Assembly (NCBI GenBank): GCA_049724395.1 | Contig: JAUGWO010000113.1 | Coordinates: forward strand, 1 to 64,000 | DNA length: 64,000 nucleotides | Reading direction: 5' to 3' | Source of the DNA: Spongospora subterranea f. sp. subterranea | Lineage: Eukaryota; Endomyxa: Phytomyxea; Phytomyxea; Plasmodiophorida | In this document: positions 33,181-44,801 of the stretch, piece after piece | Layout of the letters: each line of letters starts with the position of its first letter | How positions within the stretch are numbered: the stretch's first letter is position 1 | The notes under the pieces: generated by a model | Told to the model about the DNA's origin: nothing | Seen by the model: only the letters and a program-made list of their open reading frames with translations | Databases searched by the model: none | Made by a program: the position numbers and the translations under genes

Positions 33181-35907
33181 TTATTCAGATAAAGGCGAGA
33201 AAAGTTCGGCAACTGACTTTGTTTTGAGTGTATCGATGCAGTATTTGAGGCGTAATTTGTGTATCTGATTCTGGCGCCCTATGGTCCAACTGGGGCGGCT
33301 AGGGATGAAGCCGAACAGCAGTGCCTGTATTAGAAAAACGATGTGCTCGAGAAATAGGGCTGCTGTAAGGCGAATCATTAAGCCCCGTCCAAAACACAAC
33401 CGATTGGGCCCGAATGGTGTTGCATCATCGCCACAATCAGAGAAAAAAGCTTCCAACTGCCCAGTGCTGAAGCAGAACAGCGCTACAGATATTGTACCGC
33501 TGAGAAGCATGGTCACGAATAGGTACCCCTCCCATTCGCCGGCGTCGCGAGCCTTACGAGGTTGAGGGCGCCTAAAGTGGACCATGCGCTTGGCGAGATT
33601 CGCATGCGTACTCAGCCAGGCATTCAGCAACACCAAGAATACAATGCTCGGAGACACAACAGAAAATGTGCCTAGGAGTCCAATATGGATAACCAAATCT
33701 TCGTAATCACACCCACTCCAGCGGTATGGTAGCTTGGTCATCGCAACAATATCATCGAATGTGAATTGTCCCATTGGCTGACAGCAGCCTATTTTCTATG
33801 CAATTGACAACATGAAAATGAAATGGGAGCATTGGGCAGAACGGCATGCTTTTACCATTATGTCGTCTGACGGAAGAATAAACCTGCTTAGGTCTATAGC
33901 CAACAAAACAGCTTCGCTCGGCCAATAATTTCTCCTTGACTGCATGTTGATAGAACATATGTTTTCTCCATTTTTTGCAATTTTTGCAATGTCTTTCATC
34001 ATTGGCAATATGGTCTCGAAAATCAGCGTGGCAGTTATCATAACCAGAAGCGGTATGATTAAAGTGTTGTTCGGATTAAACGCATCGGCGTTGTACTCAT
34101 AAACAAGGATGCCCGAGAGATGCCTGCTAATGATATGGTGAAGTTCTTCACCAAAAGGGGTCACTACAAACGCCACAGGAAGTAGCCAAAGATAGGCAGA
34201 GACCCATTGTAGAAAAAACGTGTTTACAATCAGTGTATGGGTTTCGATCGCGTTCCAGGCGATGGTTCTTCAGATCGGTTACATGATGAGAACATATTTT
34301 CGCGTAATGCTGCATCCAGAACATGAGCAGACCAATCAAGATAGCCAAAAGCGCACGAATTGCAATAATTTGACTGCTGGGAAGGCAAAATACCTGCATT
34401 TTCGCTGAGCAATCAGGTACCGCAGTGGTCAGCGAGTACAGGGTAGTACTGAGTGTAGTGACAAACCCCATCAACAAAACTTGCACGCCAATGAATAAGG
34501 TGTTCAATGGTAACAACGACAAGGGCTGACGAATCTTGTTTCTGAACCCAGTGTTTTCCATAAAATTTTCTTCAAAAAGGTAATGCTCTTGAAGCTGTTT
34601 GTGTTCCCCATGACCTCTTTTGCCGCACGGATCGTAATGAATATTGGGATACGCACGTTCCATGAGCAGCGTTGTGTTCCAGATAGTAGCTAAAGTTGAA
34701 CATCTTCTTTGCCAATATTTTAACATCCTATAAATTTTTCAGAATTCAACAGATTATAAGACTGTTGACACAGTACAAGGGAAGAAACACTGCAGAAATA
34801 GACAAGCCGAACACTCCGAGAAGACGGAGATATGTTATGCGATGTAAAAGCTCCCAGGTGTCAGCAATTTGAAGCAAAGCGCCCAACAAGGAGGGAAAGC
34901 AAAGCCATCTCACAACATGAATTGTAAACGCATATTGAATCGCAATTTCGTCTCCAGAATGTCGGCGCATTTCGTGAATGAAAAATTCGCGACCAATTCG
35001 ATACGATTGGGGATCGTCCAGCTCTTGTATGGAACCCGGATTTCTGACTCTTGAGCACTGAAAACAAAGTGAACACCCATTGTATTAACAGCAGCTAAAA
35101 TGATTTACAAGCAAGATGTGCCAAAGCCGTCGAAACGACGTCTGATGACGATGCAAGGCCAGCAGTCGACGATAGAATTTCAGGCAAGGTAATGCAATTA
35201 CCGATACTCCATCACCTAACAAAAAACTCTCAACCATGAATTCGGCTTCTAAATTTGAAAAACTGCTGTCGCAGTTCCATCTTCGTATTGAAAAAAGATC
35301 AACAATGACAAAGTCGCCTTACCAAACAAAAAAACAACAAAGACAGTACAAACTACCTGCAAAGATGTCGGATTTGTAAAACAGGTTGACATGCTTGGAA
35401 AGCGGTAGAAATGAAAACAATAGACGAATCAACCATACCATGCTGAACTCCAGCTTTTTCCAGCAACAGCATGCCGGCTTGAACCCTGTCGGCATACGTA
35501 AGATCTCCGATATCAGGTTTGGAACTGAAATCAAATACTCCTTCGCAACCCGAACTGATCCAACGTTCCAATTGCAGTGCTTGCGCCATATCACTAATCA
35601 GAGAGTTATCAACCTTCACCATCACGATAATCTGCCTAGACGCGGACCGCTCTCGGTTCAGAACATCAAACGATATACCTGCCCTGGCTAGGCGCTTTAG
35701 TGTATTCACCATTCCGAAATACATTTTCGAATCATTGTTAACTGGCTCATTGTTGAAAACCAGCGCAAACTAAAATCATCGTCAGGGATTCGTCCAAAAG
35801 AATAGTGTTCTGCCCCTGATTACAGCATATGGATTTGATTCTGGAATGAACCATCGGAAATACATTCGCGAAGACGTCACTGCTTTACTATCATTGGCAC
35901 CCTCCAT
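33181..35907 (-). CDS. Anoctamin (TMEM16) family channel/scramblase
   Basis: Exon 1 likely starts at ATG 35907 (MEGANDSKAVTSSRMYFRWF), and a short intron leads into FALVFNNEPVNNDSKMYFGM and NTLKRLARAGISFDVLNRE, the N-terminal cytosolic domain (35768-35440). GDEIAIQYAFTIHVVRWLCF (about 34960-34890) is the first membrane helix region. LKYWQRRCSTLATIWNT (34720-34670) is the family's 'FW.RR...A..W' motif, and VTDLKNHRLERDRNPYTDC (about 34300-34240) matches 'LTDLENHRT..+'. The last exon (33774-33181) has CDYEDLVIHIGLLGTFSVV, the acidic helix that supplies calcium ligands in relatives, then the closing helices, ending TAA. About ten hydrophobic segments are spread over at least six exons. It acts in the plasma or internal membranes as a calcium-activated lipid scramblase or chloride channel; which one cannot be told from sequence. 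Confidence 0.85.
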
Positions 35908-36846
35908 TTGGCTGCTTTGCCTCTCCTTTCGCTGTTGAGCAGCAATCAGGGACGGCGACCGTCCTTTGATGGAGACTCAACACAATACAAGAACAATATC
36001 GTTATGCACTGCATGTATGAAAGAAACCGAATTGAATTAGACTTTATGATAAGATATATTCCATGAACGATACACTGATTTGAGAATGGTATCGTTATTG
36101 GTCAACTGAACAAGAGGCCAAGCTCATAAGCGACGTCAACTATACTGTACACACAATACACGAAGGTCCAACATTGTGAAATTGACGTTGTGCGAGAGAT
36201 TGTGATATCGAGGATAGCATTAAGCGTTTCTGGCACATTTGCCTGAATTGAGCATGCGACCCCCTTGTTGATATCCTTAATATCACAAACGAGTCGCAGA
36301 CGTTCGAGAGGAACGGAAAGCTGGGGCGAAAATGATTAACAGCTGCCATCATGAGCCGCTGTTTATCATTTTCGCCACAGCGTTCCGTTCCTCTCTCGTA
36401 GAACCTTCGATTCCTGACTAACATGATTCGATTTTGTCTTTCTGATCCACCTTGGGCGAATAGGCATGGCAAACATAAACCGATTTTGCGGTTTTGATAT
36501 TTTTCTTCCTTCATAAAAACCACGTTTGTCCTGCTGCAAAGTGATTAAACATGACACTGGAGAGGAGACCGAAACCGAAGTGACTCTGAGATGACTTGGC
36601 GTTGAAAAAAACATCGCTGGTTTGTCGAGTTTACCAGTCATCCTGATCGATTACTTCTTGCTTGTCCCATCTGGATTATTTTTGTTGTAGAGTTGTTATC
36701 AACGTTCTTTCGAGTGCATCACCTCTTGGCAGTTCAAATTCAGAACCTGCCATGGAAATAGACGCAGGAGCGGAAGTGAGTTCAGCAAATCGATATTGAA
36801 ATTTTTAATTGTCGATATTGTGTATGCAGTTTAATAAAGATCATGG
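35908..36846. other. Intergenic with an inverted repeat
   Basis: No supported gene. It lies between the anoctamin start and the end of the xanthine dehydrogenase gene. It includes the inverted repeat at 36305-36398. Confidence 0.5.
36305..36398. repeat. Inverted repeat, about 42-bp arms
   Basis: CGAGAGGAACGGAAAGCTGG...AACAGCTG (36305-36345) pairs with the reverse complement of 36356-36398 with a handful of mismatches and a 10-base spacer. It is not part of a recognised gene. Confidence 0.85.
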
Positions 36847-39800
36847 TCACGCTGGTCGTAAAGAAGCTTGGCTTAATCGATCTTCGCATGCTAGCCGCAG
36901 CCTTTCACATGTAGCTGGAGAATCCAGAGAAAAATGGCGACTATCGCGTCGGTACGCATATATTGCCTCTTTGGCGGCGAACAGAACTGACGAACCGAGA
37001 AAAAGAGGCGGTTCACCAACTCCTTTCGAACTGTATATTGTTGATAATCGCTCTGTGAAATGAATATATGAGCATTGGTCAGAGTCTAATGGTGAACTTA
37101 CGGTCGGAATTGGGCCCGTCCTGGTGCAGTGTAACTCGGAAATCAACAGGAATGTCACTACAGGATGGAATTTTGTATGTTCCGGGTCCGGTTGTGAACA
37201 ATTTACCGCTGGGTGACCTAACAATTTCCTCTGTAGAAAGCATAATTTGGTTGCAAGTTGTCAATTGTATTCTTGTTAAAGAACCGTTAACAAATTTGCA
37301 AATCAAGATGGCAAAGAACATCTGGAAAATACTAGATCAGGAATTACCCATGCAAAATAAACCAAACCCTTGGACAAATCCGCCCTCGATTTGCCCAATA
37401 TCAATGGTTGGGTTTAGCGACGATCCGACATCGTGAATGATGTCCACCCTGTTCACGATCAAATCGCCAGTCAAGCAATCGATCTTTTATAGTATAAACG
37501 CAAAATTGATTGAACAATACAGTTATTTTTCAAACCTGGACTTCGGCAGCAGCGACTCCATATGAGAAGTAATGGAATGGGCGGCCTTTGCCTGAATTAA
37601 AATCAAAGTCGAGATTTGGGGTGCTGAGTAAAAATGCATCAGTGCTATCCTACGACTATAACGAAAGGTCAAACCTGTAAAAGCCGTTCGCGGATAAATT
37701 AACTCGATGCAGATGAGCTTCCATGACGACCTCGGCGAAACTCGCTGACGACGGCAAAGTGGCACGAATCGGTTTTAGTCTTTCCATAATCTAAAAGTGG
37801 TTAACAGACAAAAAGTAAAATGCAAATCAATCATCGAACCTGACGACAGGCGTCTTGGATGGCGGCACCGTTAAGATCGGCGCTAACCGATGCTGCCGTG
37901 GGATGTGTATTTGCCACCTGAAAGCACATAGTCAATGTGTCGACAAAAAGAAAACGACCTGCAAAGGGAGAACAACATGACTTATAGATAATCAGACCTT
38001 ATCCGTAGCCGTTTCAGAAATGTAAACATGCTCAATAGGAATTTGCAGTTCATGGGCAGCGACAGCACACATTTTGGTGTGTAAGCCCTGTCCCATCTCA
38101 GTGCCACCATGGGTCACTAGAACCGTGCCGTCTGTGTAGCAATGAACCAACGCAGCGGCTTGATTCATGAACTATGCGACAGATTGACATGTCATGTTGC
38201 TTATGGTTGGCGCTTCGGCAACATCGTACCTTCAATGTAAAACTCATTCCGAACTTAGTTGGTACACAGGCAATGCCCCGTTTCACATATTGGTTATTGC
38301 AATTGAATTGCTCGATCTCAGCCTAGAAAGAACAGGGTGGAAAAACAGTTCAAAATGGCGACGCAAGTGCGATATAGAATTTGCAAAAGACCTTTCTGCG
38401 ATCGACCTCGGCAGTCCGGAAGAGATCGCTCCACATTTGTTGCAGCGGGCAGCTGGGCATCTAAAATTAGTGTCAAAATGGGAAATGCAAGACTTTTCCT
38501 GAATTACCTGTTGGCCGAAATATGTCTCACAGTGATCTGACTTACCGAAAAGATTCATCCGAATGATTTCATGGCGGTCGATACTCAATTCACGAGCGAC
38601 ATGTTCCAGCCAAGTTTCGGCGACAAACATGCCTTGCGGTCCTCCGAACCCGCGAAACGCCTTGGCACCAGAAGTTAGTAATGAGAAAATTCAAAACGAA
38701 CCTTACTACCGTGTTTGATGGAGTATTTGTCTTGCAAATTCTTCCGGTGCAGCGTAAAGCTGGAACAAAATATGAGTTTTCAGCATGAAATAGCGCCCTC
38801 TCCATTACGGGCACACTGAGCGAATTGGAATCTTGATAAGCATTGAATATAGATAGTTTCAATGACTGACCTCAAATCTTGCGAGCATCCTCCATCAGAA
38901 TACAATTGTATATCCACAGCTTGTAGAATGCCCAAACGAGAGACGCCAACATGGTAAACACCGAAAAATGGATGTCTGGTGCCAGTGATACTCATATCAA
39001 CGTCGCGAGGAAGAGTGCATCGGACCTGGGAAACATCAGCGCCAAGCATATTATGCAAAAAACATGAAACTATCGTTGCTGAAATTTGACATATTAAAAA
39101 AATTAACTGCGAAATAAACATCAACCTGACGGCCCGTTAGTTTGGCACCAATGGCAGCAATGCTGCATACAAAGATGCTACGAGTCTCTTTTCCGCCAAA
39201 CCCGCCCCCAATGCGCTTGACGCGACAGACAACACGGTTACGTTGAATTCCAAGTGCCTTAGCTACAAATCTGCAAAGAATGAGTACCGATGAAGCAAGC
39301 TGATGCTAGAGTCCAACGTTTGCGTTTTGGTAGGATTTTGGGTTGACGACAGCACTTCGACTTCATCGCCTTCGCCACAGACTGCAATTGCGGTCTAAGT
39401 GATATCAGGGTTGAACCTGACACTGGAGAGCAAAACTGACTTGGGGTTCCATATAAAAATGCTCTTGTGCCCCAATATGAACCGAACCCTTGACGACAAC
39501 CTGAAAACAGATGATTTATGTTTAAAAACCAATAGAACCGACAATACCTCAGCCTCGTCCAACGCTTTATCAACACCACCTCTGCAAAGCATCAATTTAT
39601 GAGGTGGAGCAAAATACGACTCTGCAGCAATGGCCTCTTTGATATTCAAAATGTACGGAAGAATCTCATACTTGACTGACACCAATCTGGCAGCTGCCTG
39701 AGAAAATTAAAAAAGTTTTCAACAAATAGATGACAACGATAGCCCTGTTTCCTACCTGCGCATTTGCCTCCGTATCGGCAAGAATGGCACCGATAGCGGC

Positions 39801-42535
39801 ACCCATACAGTGAACTTCAGTGACGGCAAACAATTCCTCGTCGGGTACGACAGGACCAAGAATATTGGAACCTGGAACAGATTTATGATCAAGATAGCTA
39901 AGTGGAATATCGAAATCAGTCATGGAATACCTCCATTTAACAGTAAAACAATATTACCTATGCACACCAGGAGCATTTAAGGCTGCGCTCCAATCGACGA
40001 ATCGGATCAACGCATGTGGATGCTCACTGAGCACCAGGGCAACGAATAACGCACCAGGAAGAACAGCAACATCATTCGAGTAAAGAGCTTTGCCGGTAAC
40101 ATGCAATTCGCCTGCTAAGTGTGGCGTCGCTATACCAACAGAATGACTGAAAATGTGTTAGAAACAGGTATTGCTCAGACAAATATCTTATGTGCCTTTG
40201 CAAAGGGGGATCCAGACAGAAGTATTGCAGTCCCTTGGAAGGAGGACGAGTGAAACGATGCGATAATGATGAGGCATTCCCCCCTGATCCCAGCAACGTA
40301 GTGCATGAACTTGAACAATAACGAGAGGACCACTGTTCGTCGAAAATGGCCCATGCCTCCAGGGGCGTCATCAGACAAAGGCAAATCCAGCTGTACATAT
40401 TCCATCATGGCATCGAACAAACCCACGGAAAAAGTCTTTCCTCTCAAAAACATCGCTGTTCTCGGCGCTGACACTGTTGTAGGAGCCTAAAGCGAATGAT
40501 CGTGAGTGACGACAGCTCCTGAATTGTTATTTGCGTCTGGTGATTATACCATTCCTCCAAACGAAAACATGGCTTCGGTAATGCAGTTTGTTCGCACATC
40601 TTTCTGAATCTGCATGCCAGAGCACACAATGGCAATATCGTCATCACGTCGCCGTGAAACCTTGTACGCTCGACAATATGTGCCTGTTGATACAAGTCAG
40701 TGGCAAGATATATTGACAACCGTTAGATATCGTACCTGGGATAGAAAACTGTATCAATACTGAAATTAGAACCTCATCTTCACGGCAGTCAACAACTCGA
40801 TAAGACTTAAACAATTTGGTAGCTGAAAGATTTCTAATGCCACCCCCGTGCGACTCGAATTGTAATACTGAGCCGAAACAGACATGAAGTGGGTTTAAGT
40901 CCGATATTGGCGAAGCCTTGTGGAAGTTGATGTTTAGACTAGAAAAATGAAGCAACGTTGAATATTACTGTCATCAAATTCCCCCCGACAGTACCAACGT
41001 TGCGGACAGAACGCCCTGATAGGGACAGAGGTAAAAAAAGTGAATATAGAAAATCAAGTCAGTCACTTGAAATGAATATCACCTGCAAACCATCGAATTT
41101 GTTCAAGAAACTCGACAAAATACAGCGTCAATTGAGGATCCAGAGTTTCGACAGCTCGTTGAAGAGCGGCTTTTAACTGAGATATCGTAACAGCAGATCC
41201 GACCAAAAGCCCTTTCTCGCAAATCTTGGTTTGGGTTAGTTCGGGGACATGAGTTGTGGCGATGCATCGTGTGAATTGCGCGTTTTTGGCATAGCGTTCA
41301 ATGCCTCTAGTGCGACGCATGTTCAGAGCGCAGACAGGGCATGTTTTGATGGAAGAATGGCAATTACAGTTCCGTAAATCCAACTGCAATCTTGCATTTC
41401 GTGCGATATTTATCTTTGAGATGGAGTAACTCTTTCAGTGTTACAGGTCGAAACCATAGTTTCTCGTCGTCGCCATCTCCCACAACGATGGTACGGGGTG
41501 TCGAATGGCGCAATTCGTCCGGAAACATGACCTTGTCAAAGGTGTCGACGCCAACTTCTCCAGCTCGATATTCGCATTTTTCTGAAGACAACTGATGAGT
41601 AATTACGGCATCACCAAAATAATTGATACTTGTAATATCTTCAATATCTTCTAGATTTGCTTTCGAATGACAGTTTGACTGGGAACACAGAGGCCGGATT
41701 GCATCTTCAAATGAGTTAGCAAATTCAATGACCCAAAACGCACTTGTAGAAACTTTACCGACAATCGGACGATATCCAGTACATCGACAAAGAGATCCAT
41801 CCAGTGCCTCTTCTAACGCATCCTCATTAAGCACATTTTGGTTTTGCATAAGGCTATACACGCTCATAACGACTATAATATCGCAACTGAACACCAAACC
41901 GGGAATTATGCAACATAGCCTTACTCCCTGGAGTACAGAAACCGCACTGCGGAGAACAAACAATTGTCATACATGCGGAAGAACAAACGGAAATAAATCA
42001 AAATCCGTCAAAACAACAATTGGAGAAAAATTTTCTTCTCTGACTTCGAGTTTACCTGGGATCCGTTTGAATCAACAATCCGCTGTTGCAATGGAATAAG
42101 CCTTCCGTTCCTTGACACGCCTAATAGGCATGTTAAGTATTTAACGAAACCACAAAAAAGACCAAAAGAAACCTTCGATTGTGGTTACAGATTTGTCCGC
42201 GATTGAGCAGAGCGGCGCTATGCACGCATTTACAGAATTGTGAACAATCGTGCTTGTGTTGTGATCGTAATGCGACACAAGAACTATTTGCTAAATGAAA
42301 ATGTGGTGCCACTTCTACAAAAGGAGACACACCTGTGCAAGCACCACAACTAAAAAGTGATATAAAGTAAAAATTACATTAATATTTCAACGATGCAATT
42401 CGACCTCGCTTCATGACAAGCAAGTTTGGACCCGGTTAACCGGAGTTGATGTCGAAGGAATTCGAGGACGGTAATGGTAGTGTCAACCGAATCATCATCA
42501 AGCTCGATTCGCTTTCCATTCACATATAAGAGCAT
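36847..42535 (-). CDS. XDH: Xanthine dehydrogenase/oxidase
   Basis: Starts at ATG 42535 ([20 protein letters not shown]). The 2Fe-2S domain follows over three exons: [35 protein letters not shown], then QCGFCTPG joined to [13 protein letters not shown] and [14 protein letters not shown] (about 41960-41760). The FAD domain is at about 41430-40730 ([20 protein letters not shown]). The molybdopterin domain includes [122 protein letters not shown] and finally [20 protein letters not shown], ending TGA at 36847-36849. Order and length match the family (about 1,300 residues). It oxidises hypoxanthine and xanthine to urate, passing electrons Mo to Fe-S to FAD to NAD or O2, in the cytosol or peroxisome. 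At least 20 short introns; both ends are well supported. Confidence 0.95.
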
Positions 42536-43523
42536 TTCGAGGGAAAATTTCTTGTTCCACTTCTCGACAGTATTTTCTTGGATCTCCTGTCGCTAAATAG
42601 ACAGTATTTATCGAAAAGATTGCTGAACGAAATGACCGCGGATAAATTTAGGCATCGGCTGCACTGGACCTCTTCCATATTAAGTGCCATACTATAACTG
42701 TAGTGGACTACGTGGCCAGTGCCAGCGGACTCAGACAAGCTCCATTGGATTTGGATGGAGTTCCTTGTATAATTTGGGTATTCTCCTGAGCAACTGTAGT
42801 GAAAATGTGTTGAATGAATCAGATCCAGCTGTACACCAACAACCACTGTTTACCTTGGACCCTTTTAAGTCGAAATTGACAATGAAACAAAGTAGACCTC
42901 CCTTAAGGTCAAAAAGCGTTGCTAATCAAAAAGACCTTGTTCGTCAGATCATCGTGACACTACGGTTTTTGACAAGATTTATGTGAGATCCATTCACATA
43001 ATGTATGGATGAAACCATGGACATGCAAGGAATGACAAGAATTGTCGCGTTTGATTTTGAATCAAAGTTTCGGGAACGCAAAGGCGGTCAATCGACTGCT
43101 GTCTTAGATTTTCGCGTGAACAGGTGGAAACCCTTTGGTCGGTGCCGGTACTTGCAATTCGTCGTATGAAGTGTAGGCATCATTCCCAACCATCTGTTTG
43201 AATTGGCGCTCGACACAGTACATATGTTTTTCTTAATGCTAATTTTAACCCTTTGCGGCAACCTCCAAATGCGATGCCGGGACGCAATCACGACAGATCA
43301 CTGACGGCGAGGACAAGCCGGAGCGAAGATTGGCAACAAAATCACGTAAGACGGAGTGGCAGGACTCCTTCCTGGATTCATCTACGGCTATACTGGTGTA
43401 AAACGGGTTCATGTTGATTACGAATCAAGCTGGACATCATGTTTCGCAACAGATGACACAACTCACATTACTGTTCGTGACAACATAAACATCACCATGA
43501 ATACACGTTTCTGTTTATTAAGA
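42536..43523. other. Unassigned interval
   Basis: This holds the xanthine dehydrogenase promoter region. A plus-strand stretch at about 42690-42990 reads VASASGLRQAPLDLDGVPC and later SDPAVHQQPLFTLDPF, but no start, family or consistent intron set could be found. It may be a decayed or very small gene. Confidence 0.3.
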
Positions 43524-44801
43524 CTATCTTCTGACTTCGTCGCGAGAATGCCTTCTGCTAACGGCAACCGGTCCATATTTTCGGTTGACTGGGCTGCGGC
43601 TTCTTGAACTGGGATGTCTTCGTTGTGCTTCTCGGCGCCTTTCAACGACACGACTTCTTGCCCATTCCAACTGCGACCCAGACCACCTCGTTGATGGTCG
43701 ATCAGCGTGAACGCGATGCAAATGAGGATCACCACGACTTTTTACTGATGCGGTGCGATTGCCGATACGCCCAGATACAAATTGGTTGTTGTCAACGGGA
43801 ACGGAGTTTGTAGAGTCAAATTTTGCAACAGTTTTCACAGGGACTTCTTCCGATAATCTGGAAGGGCTCATCTCTACAAAAGTTTGATGTGGAGGCAATA
43901 TTGGAGTCATAGTTTTAACTGGAGACACTGCAATCACAGAACGAGTTGGCGAAAATAATGGTTTCATTGTCTCAGGTGACAATGGCTTGACCGGTACACC
44001 GATTGGAGACCCGGGCCTAACCGTTTGCTCCTGGGTTTTGCCCTGTAGATATTCATTTAGAGCCTTTTTGATACCGATATTGGGCTTCAACGCTTCAATC
44101 TCAATGCCAGCGTGACAGCAGAAAGGGCAGGCTAACTGTGGAACTGGCAAGCAACGCTTGGCGTAAACAGGACGAGCAATACGTTGTGTAGCAACACGGA
44201 GTGACGCAGGGATCTGTAAACAAATTCCGGCACAGTTTGCAAGTCAATCTAGGAGGCGTACTGCACTCGATCGTTGGTACAACAAACTCGCAATCCTTTT
44301 CAAGATGGTCCGATCGTTTACAGCCACGACAAGTGACATTGGCAAGTTGTCGCGGTTGCGCCGCTGAAGGCATTGCAGTCTGACTAATCACATCCAATGG
44401 TTGACGATGTTCATCCGCTGTGTCTATGGAAAATGCGAATGGATCGACCGTTTTTGTGGTGGTGTTTACTACTTCAGGTGTCTGCAATATTCGTACGTTC
44501 GTCGCGTGTGTTGCCGGCACCCGCTTCACCTCAACTGATGTATTTTTTGGAATCAAAAAATTATCTGCTGTATACCCTGATAAGCAACAGTCAGTCAATA
44601 CAGGGAATCGACAACTTTTTTATGCATACGTTCATGAGTTTGCGCGTTTGTAATTATAAAATCGAAGTCACGATTATTAGGATCTGTTTTCTCTTGCAAT
44701 ACGATGGCTCGTTTTAGGTCGTTTAGTGATATAACAGCTGAATCAAAGTTGACAGTTCCCCACTTCTTGGAAACGGATCTAAACTTGTAGTGAACGCTCA
44801 T
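43524..44801 (-). CDS. RBBP6/Mpe1-type DWNN-zinc knuckle-RING protein
   Basis: Exon 1 from ATG 44801 encodes the ubiquitin-like DWNN domain (MSVHYKFRSVSKKWGTVNFD, DLKRAIV, DFIITNAQTHE). A 53-nt intron (44577-44629) joins it to RYTADNFLIPKNTSVEVKRV, completing the DWNN fold. A CCHC zinc knuckle follows (CRGCKRSDHLEKDC, about 44340-44300), then a C4C4-type RING: CKLCRNLF, TPCCYTTYCSSCLRQALLA, CPFCCHAG. The frame shifts by one base inside the RING (about 44135-44160), and the second frame runs to the stop at 43524 through a Ser/Pro/Arg-rich tail. In yeast and animals these proteins belong to the pre-mRNA cleavage and polyadenylation complex and act as ubiquitin ligases. No intron can explain the shift without deleting zinc ligands, so a sequence error is most likely. 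Confidence 0.85.

Noticed and set aside
36809-37436. Plus-strand open frames over the end of the xanthine dehydrogenase gene
   Set aside because: They overlap the conserved XDH C-terminus on the other strand and have no recognisable motif; they are shadows.
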